Source: Crocinitomicaceae bacterium (GTDB lineage: Bacteria > Bacteroidota > Bacteroidia > Flavobacteriales_D > Crocinitomicaceae). From it: a stretch of DNA of 36,570 nt. The notes beneath the pieces were generated by a model, which had not been told where the DNA came from, did no database searches, and saw only the letters and a program-made list of their open reading frames with translations. This document shows positions 33,190 to 36,570 of this stretch, piece by piece (the first letter of the stretch is position 1; every line of letters starts with the position of its first letter). A program made the translations under genes and the position numbers. The DNA lies in NCBI GenBank assembly GCA_029252405.1, contig JAQXBM010000038.1:1-36570 (forward strand), in the 5' to 3' direction.

Positions 33190-33430
33190 CCGAAATTATG
33201 TATGTGATTGATACTTTTTTTCGGTCGGAAAAAGTGCCCAATTAACGCGCGGTACATTCAGGAAAAACGCCCTGAATGCGCTGATTTTCTCGACTTCTTT
33301 TTCTTTCATCCCTGGCTGCCAATTCGGGGGCACTCCGCGCCACCTCTTGGTTCCCGCCATATATTTCGATCCAAATCGTATTGAAAAAAGGCGCAGGGAT
33401 CGCTTCGGCGATTTAAGTTTTTGGGATAAT
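33190..33430. other. Structured GC-richer intergenic element, possible RNA or dispersed repeat
   Basis: The 371 bp between divergent mlaE (33103) and the SprT-like gene (33475) contains no convincing gene. Within it lie three hairpins: ATCGC-TTCG-GCGAT (33399-33412, a stable UUCG tetraloop on the plus strand), CATTCAGG/CCTGAATG (33255-33278) and ACTTTTT/AAAAAGT (33213-33235). The stretch 33325-33360 (for example GGGGGCACTCCGCGCCAC) is markedly more GC-rich than its surroundings. A minus-strand frame reads KRWRGVPPNWQPGMKE in this area but joins the antisense of the SprT-like gene and looks accidental. The boundaries are estimates. Confidence 0.45.
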
Positions 33431-33474
33431 TTATCAGCGCTGGATTGAAGAGAAACAGTAATTTTAGGGTGAAT

Positions 33475-34110
33475 ATGGAATCGAAAAAGGCTCGATACGA
33501 ACGAATTTTGCAGCGATATTTGCCTGATCCTTTTGTGGGGATGGTGATTGACCTGTTGCTGGAACACACGGTGCAATTCAAAATTGTGAAACCACGGAAA
33601 ACGAAGTTGGGCGATTTTCGAGCGAAGAACAGACATGGGAAGGCTCAAATCACGATCAATGGTGACTTGAATCCATATTCGTTTTTGGTGACGACTTTGC
33701 ACGAATTTGCTCATTTGACCGTTTATTTGGAGTTCGGGTATCGCGTGGCTCCACACGGGAGAGAATGGAAGCTGCACTACACGCGCTTGCTATTGCCTGT
33801 AATCGATCATCCAGAAACTCCTGAGGTATTGCGCGCTGCGTTGTTGAAATCGACAACAAATATGAAGGCATCGTCGTGCACGGATCAGCAATTGCAGCGA
33901 ACTTTGCACACATTTGATTCACGTAATGATAACCTTACCACTCTCGAGAAATTACCTAAAAACAGTACCTTTGCCCTCAACGGAAAGACGTTTGAGAAGG
34001 GAAATTTGAGGCGAACAAGGTATTTGTGTACCGATCTCGATTCCCAGCGACAATATTTAGTGAGCGCATTGGCTCATGTAGAACATTTAGAAGATGAAGA
34101 ACAATTATAG
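33475..34110 (+). CDS. SprT-like zinc metallopeptidase domain protein
   Basis: This 211-residue cytoplasmic protein has a SprT-like domain with the zinc motif HEFAH (76-80) preceded by VTTL, and a third ligand candidate in HGREWK (His94). SPRTN in eukaryotes repairs DNA-protein crosslinks; bacterial SprT roles are poorly known. The C-terminal part (YLCTDLDSQRQYLV) corresponds to the zinc-ribbon region of relatives but has too few cysteines for a standard ribbon. A TTG at 33445 would lengthen the protein by ten residues; the ATG at 33475 is preferred. The last 17 nt overlap the following guanylyltransferase gene, so the two are likely co-expressed. Confidence 0.85.
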   Translation: MESKKARYERILQRYLPDPFVGMVIDLLLEHTVQFKIVKPRKTKLGDFRAKNRHGKAQITINGDLNPYSFLVTTLHEFAHLTVYLEFGYRVAPHGREWKLHYTRLLLPVIDHPETPEVLRAALLKSTTNMKASSCTDQQLQRTLHTFDSRNDNLTTLEKLPKNSTFALNGKTFEKGNLRRTRYLCTDLDSQRQYLVSALAHVEHLEDEEQL

Positions 34111-35176
34111 CATTATCATGGCAGGTGGAATCGGAAGTCGATTTTGGCCAATGTCAACACCACAATACCCAAAACAGTTTTTGGACATTCTCGGAATGGG
34201 AAAATCCTTGTTGCAAATGACGTTTGATCGTTTGGAGCACGTTTCGCCATCAGAGAACATTTACATCGTTACCAACAAGGAATACAAATCGATTGTTTTG
34301 GAACAACTTCCAGGCATTCGTCCAGAACAAGTTTTGACGGAGCCAGAGCGCAAAAATACAGCACCTTGTATTGCGTACGCAGCAGCAAAAATTCACGCGT
34401 TGAATCCAGAAGCAAACTTGATTATCTCACCAGCAGATCACTTGATTTTGCAACAAGATAATTTCTCAGCAACAATTCAAGCAGCAATTGGATCTGCGGA
34501 ACAAGGACGAATTGCGACTATTGGAATTCAACCTACCCGCCCTGATACAGGTTATGGATACATCGAATTTGAACAAAACGACAACCTGAAAGCTAAAGAC
34601 GTTCTTCCTGTAAAACAATTCAGAGAGAAACCGGATTTGGAAACGGCAAAGACATTTGTTGCAGCTGGAAATTTCTACTGGAACTCTGGGATCTTCATTT
34701 GGAAATCGCAAACGGTTTTGGACGCGTTAAAAGCTTTTCAGCCAGCATTGTACGATTTGTTCTGTGGAGATATGAGTCAATACAACTCCGCTACCGAGCA
34801 AGATTATGTTGATCATTGTTTCGCAACTTGTGAAGACATTTCCATTGACTTCGCGGTAATGGAGCACGCAAAAAACATCGATATCGTACTTTCTAATTTC
34901 GATTGGTCGGATTTAGGAACGTGGGGAAGTTTGGATACTCACCTCGACAAAGATGACAGCGGAAACGCGGTTGTTGGAAATCAGGTGCATTTGTTTGATG
35001 CAAAGAACTGCATCGTGAACATTCCAAAAGGAAAAACAGCAGTTATTGACGGCTTAGAGGACTACATTGTGATCCAATCGGATGACAAGTTAATGATCTT
35101 GAAAAAAGAAAATGAGCAAGCTCTAAAATCCTATGTGAATGAAGTAAACGCTTCTATTAAGGAGGTTATTAGTTAG
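34094..35176 (+). CDS. manC: Mannose-1-phosphate guanylyltransferase
   Basis: This 360-residue cytoplasmic enzyme converts mannose-1-phosphate and GTP to GDP-mannose and pyrophosphate, the sugar donor for mannose- and fucose-containing surface polysaccharides. The nucleotide-binding signature is MAGGIGSRFWPMS (from residue 9) with PKQFL, followed by EPERKNTAPCIAYAAA and the metal/substrate region SPADHLIL. The left-handed beta-helix part contains FDWSDLGTWGSL. At 360 residues it lacks the C-terminal isomerase domain of bifunctional enzymes. The ATG at 34094 is needed to give the first beta-strand and overlaps the SprT-like gene. Confidence 0.93.
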   Translation: MKNNYSIIMAGGIGSRFWPMSTPQYPKQFLDILGMGKSLLQMTFDRLEHVSPSENIYIVTNKEYKSIVLEQLPGIRPEQVLTEPERKNTAPCIAYAAAKIHALNPEANLIISPADHLILQQDNFSATIQAAIGSAEQGRIATIGIQPTRPDTGYGYIEFEQNDNLKAKDVLPVKQFREKPDLETAKTFVAAGNFYWNSGIFIWKSQTVLDALKAFQPALYDLFCGDMSQYNSATEQDYVDHCFATCEDISIDFAVMEHAKNIDIVLSNFDWSDLGTWGSLDTHLDKDDSGNAVVGNQVHLFDAKNCIVNIPKGKTAVIDGLEDYIVIQSDDKLMILKKENEQALKSYVNEVNASIKEVIS

Positions 35177-35238
35177 TTTACTTCCGCTCTTTCAATATAG
35201 GATTGACTAGAACTTGCTCTATGCGCAATTAACGCACG

Positions 35239-35685
35239 TTAGGGTCTTCGTATATCTTCTGGATCAATTTTTATTGCTCTTCCAAATGGATCCACCTCAA
35301 TCTCACGCGTTGGATGCGGGATTATTGGTATTCGATCCAATTCGTGGTGAACTAACATTTTCATTTCAATTTCTCCTAGGTTGGTAATGTGGTCTACTTT
35401 TATTTCAACAGCTGACAATCGTAATGTGTCCATCTCAAAACTGTAATCAGTGATTACGATGTCATAATTACCAGGCTGCAATGGAACGATTCGAAAATTC
35501 CCATCGAAATCGGTAGTCATTCCTGCAGCCAGTTCAGATTCATTCGTGTTGCCTTTATAAACGAGAACCTTTACGAATGGAAGAACTTCTCCTGAGCCAT
35601 CTTTCACGGTACCTCTCAACTCACCCATTTGGCCATGCACTAAATGCCCAAGGATTAATAGCGAAAAGAGAAGAATTGTTTTCAT
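35239..35685 (-). CDS. Secreted CarboxypepD_reg-like protein
   Basis: This 148-residue exported protein has a signal peptide (MKTILLFSLLILGHLVHG) and a single carboxypeptidase-regulatory-like domain (about residues 22-110: ELRGTVKDGSGEVLPFVKV, FDGNFRIVPLQPGNYDI). A proline-rich tail with IIPHPTREIEVDPFG follows. This domain usually sits at the N-terminus of outer-membrane receptors, but here it is alone. It resembles the N-terminal part of the neighbouring gene at 35758-36492, so the two are probably tandem paralogues. A terminator lies between them, so it needs its own promoter or read-through. Confidence 0.75.
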   Translation of the reverse strand: MKTILLFSLLILGHLVHGQMGELRGTVKDGSGEVLPFVKVLVYKGNTNESELAAGMTTDFDGNFRIVPLQPGNYDIVITDYSFEMDTLRLSAVEIKVDHITNLGEIEMKMLVHHELDRIPIIPHPTREIEVDPFGRAIKIDPEDIRRP

Positions 35686-35705
35686 GATTGGAACTTTACT
35701 TAACC

Positions 35706-35739
35706 AAAAAGGTCAGAACCACCCGAAAGCAGCTCTGAC
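35706..35739 (-). terminator. Rho-independent terminator of the plug-domain gene
   Basis: GTCAGA (35712-35717) pairs with TCTGAC (35734-35739), with an imperfect inner stem. On the minus strand it is followed by CTTTTT (35706-35711). It lies 18 nt after the stop of the 35758-36492 gene. Confidence 0.65.
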
Positions 35740-35757
35740 GTTAATTGTTATTTAAGA

Positions 35758-36492
35758 TTACATGTTTCCATTTCTGATTTGCTCAGCTTCCCATGCTCGG
35801 TATAAATCAAAGTAGCTCTTCGATTCGATGACCACGACTCCACCGAGAGTATCTCCGTATTTTGCTGGAAGTCCTCCTGTGTATACTTGCATGTATCCGA
35901 TTCCGGCACTAGGGATTTGACCTGCGTCTCCACGAACTTTGATTCCATCAACCATGTAGATCATGTCTCCTTTTCTCGCTCCTCGAATTGTCAAAGAACC
36001 ATCGGCCGCTTGTTGCACATTGGATGAAATTGATGTGATCAAAGCTTTAAGATCAAACTTGGCTGGAGATTTTGCAATTTCCTTTGCAGAGATTTCCTTA
36101 ACAGGTAAGTTTCCGTCAATCATGACTATTTCGTCTCTGTTGGCAATAACGTTAATCACTCCCAATTTTTGAACCCCACCATCGAAGTTGATGTCTCCCA
36201 TTCTTGCAATACCGTTCATCGGAACTTCGATTTGAATGTTTTGCATCGTATCTCCTTGGTAGTAAATATCGACCAAGTAAATTCCTGCTGGAATTGCTGA
36301 AATCCTGAAGCTTCCGTCGATATCTGCTTTCGCTTGGTATAAGCTTCCAATATCATCAATGACAACTTTCGCGTCAAGTGCTCCGATCTTTGTGTCGTAT
36401 TCGAAAATGTATCCTGTTACTTCTCCGAGTGCCTGTTGTGCGGAAACTTGTCCGGCGATTATTAAGGCGATTATTATTAGTGCATTTTTCAT
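35758..36492 (-). CDS. CarboxypepD_reg plus TonB-receptor plug protein without a beta-barrel
   Basis: This 244-residue exported protein has a signal peptide (MKNALIIIALIIAGQVSAQ). Residues of about 23-110 form a carboxypeptidase-regulatory-like domain (GEVTGYIFEY, DIDGSFRISAIPAGIYLVD). Residues of about 120-230 are a TonB-dependent receptor plug: SLTIRGARKGDMIYMVDGIK, then GGLPAKYGDTLGGVVVIESK. Ordinary receptors continue for 500 or more residues as a barrel; here the frame ends RNGNM, followed within 20 nt by a terminator, so the short form is likely real. It may bind a partner barrel or act as a periplasmic or surface adaptor. Upstream (36493-36570) is only AT-rich sequence. Confidence 0.78.
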   Translation of the reverse strand: MKNALIIIALIIAGQVSAQQALGEVTGYIFEYDTKIGALDAKVVIDDIGSLYQAKADIDGSFRISAIPAGIYLVDIYYQGDTMQNIQIEVPMNGIARMGDINFDGGVQKLGVINVIANRDEIVMIDGNLPVKEISAKEIAKSPAKFDLKALITSISSNVQQAADGSLTIRGARKGDMIYMVDGIKVRGDAGQIPSAGIGYMQVYTGGLPAKYGDTLGGVVVIESKSYFDLYRAWEAEQIRNGNM

Positions 36493-36570
36493 CTGTATCA
36501 GATTTTTAATTAAGGTGTTTGATAGTAAGATGAGGGATGAAACACTATTCCATAAAAAAAAATGAAATAA

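Noticed and set aside
33196-33777. 193-codon open frame on the minus strand running through the intergenic element
   Set aside because: Half of it is antisense to the SprT-like gene; the remainder falls in the structured element. It is better explained as a non-coding region, though the last 50 codons look mildly protein-like.

Overview
The window looks like chromosome of a Bacteroidota bacterium, most likely order Flavobacteriales and possibly Crocinitomicaceae-like. This is inferred from gene content: a DUF151 nuclease with a C-terminal UVR motif, two proteins with type IX secretion (T9SS) C-terminal signals (one type A, one type B with PKD repeats), DUF5686 and CarboxypepD_reg outer-membrane proteins, DUF4230 proteins, a membrane-anchored AraC regulator and a long RecQ with an extra C-terminal domain. 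Shine-Dalgarno sequences are mostly absent and some promoters resemble the TAnnTTTG type, which also fits. No rRNA, tRNA, CRISPR array, transposase or prophage gene was seen.

Layout. 1-2920 (+): terminator of an upstream gene, DUF151 nuclease overlapping a NupC-type nucleoside transporter, then an orphan N-terminal domain of a Bacteroidota AAA ATPase. 3020-6047 (-): Omp85-like outer-membrane protein followed by rmuC. 6048-6494: an intergenic space that holds a 45-residue lipoprotein gene with its own promoter, palindrome and terminator. 6495-8759 (+): CotH-like surface protein with T9SS signal. 8866-12339 (-): large secreted metzincin-like metalloprotease. 12672-14358 (-): AraC-type membrane regulator and a lipoprotein. 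14424-18466 (-): tatC, DUF5686 protein and lptB. 18693-24733 (+): recQ and a giant PKD-repeat adhesin-like protein. 24749-27174 (+): three envelope proteins of unknown role. 27181-30374 (-): a tight five-gene operon (TSUP transporter, M20 amidohydrolase, two DUF4230 proteins, lipocalin-like lipoprotein). 30538-33103 (-): mlaE, mlaF and a LuxE-like acyl-protein synthetase. 33104-33474: a structured, GC-richer non-coding stretch. 33475-35176 (+): SprT-like metalloprotease overlapping a mannose-1-phosphate guanylyltransferase. 35239-36492 (-): two related CarboxypepD_reg proteins, the second also carrying a TonB-receptor plug but no barrel.

Most genes serve the cell envelope: LPS and phospholipid transport (LptB, MlaEF), protein export (TatC, Omp85, T9SS cargo), nucleotide-sugar supply (ManC), surface adhesion and secreted hydrolysis. 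Housekeeping DNA genes (recQ, rmuC) are interspersed. The least explained items are the small lipoprotein unit at 6.1-6.4 kb, the metzincin-like protein, the DUF4230 operon, the plug-only receptor relative and the structured element near 33.3 kb.
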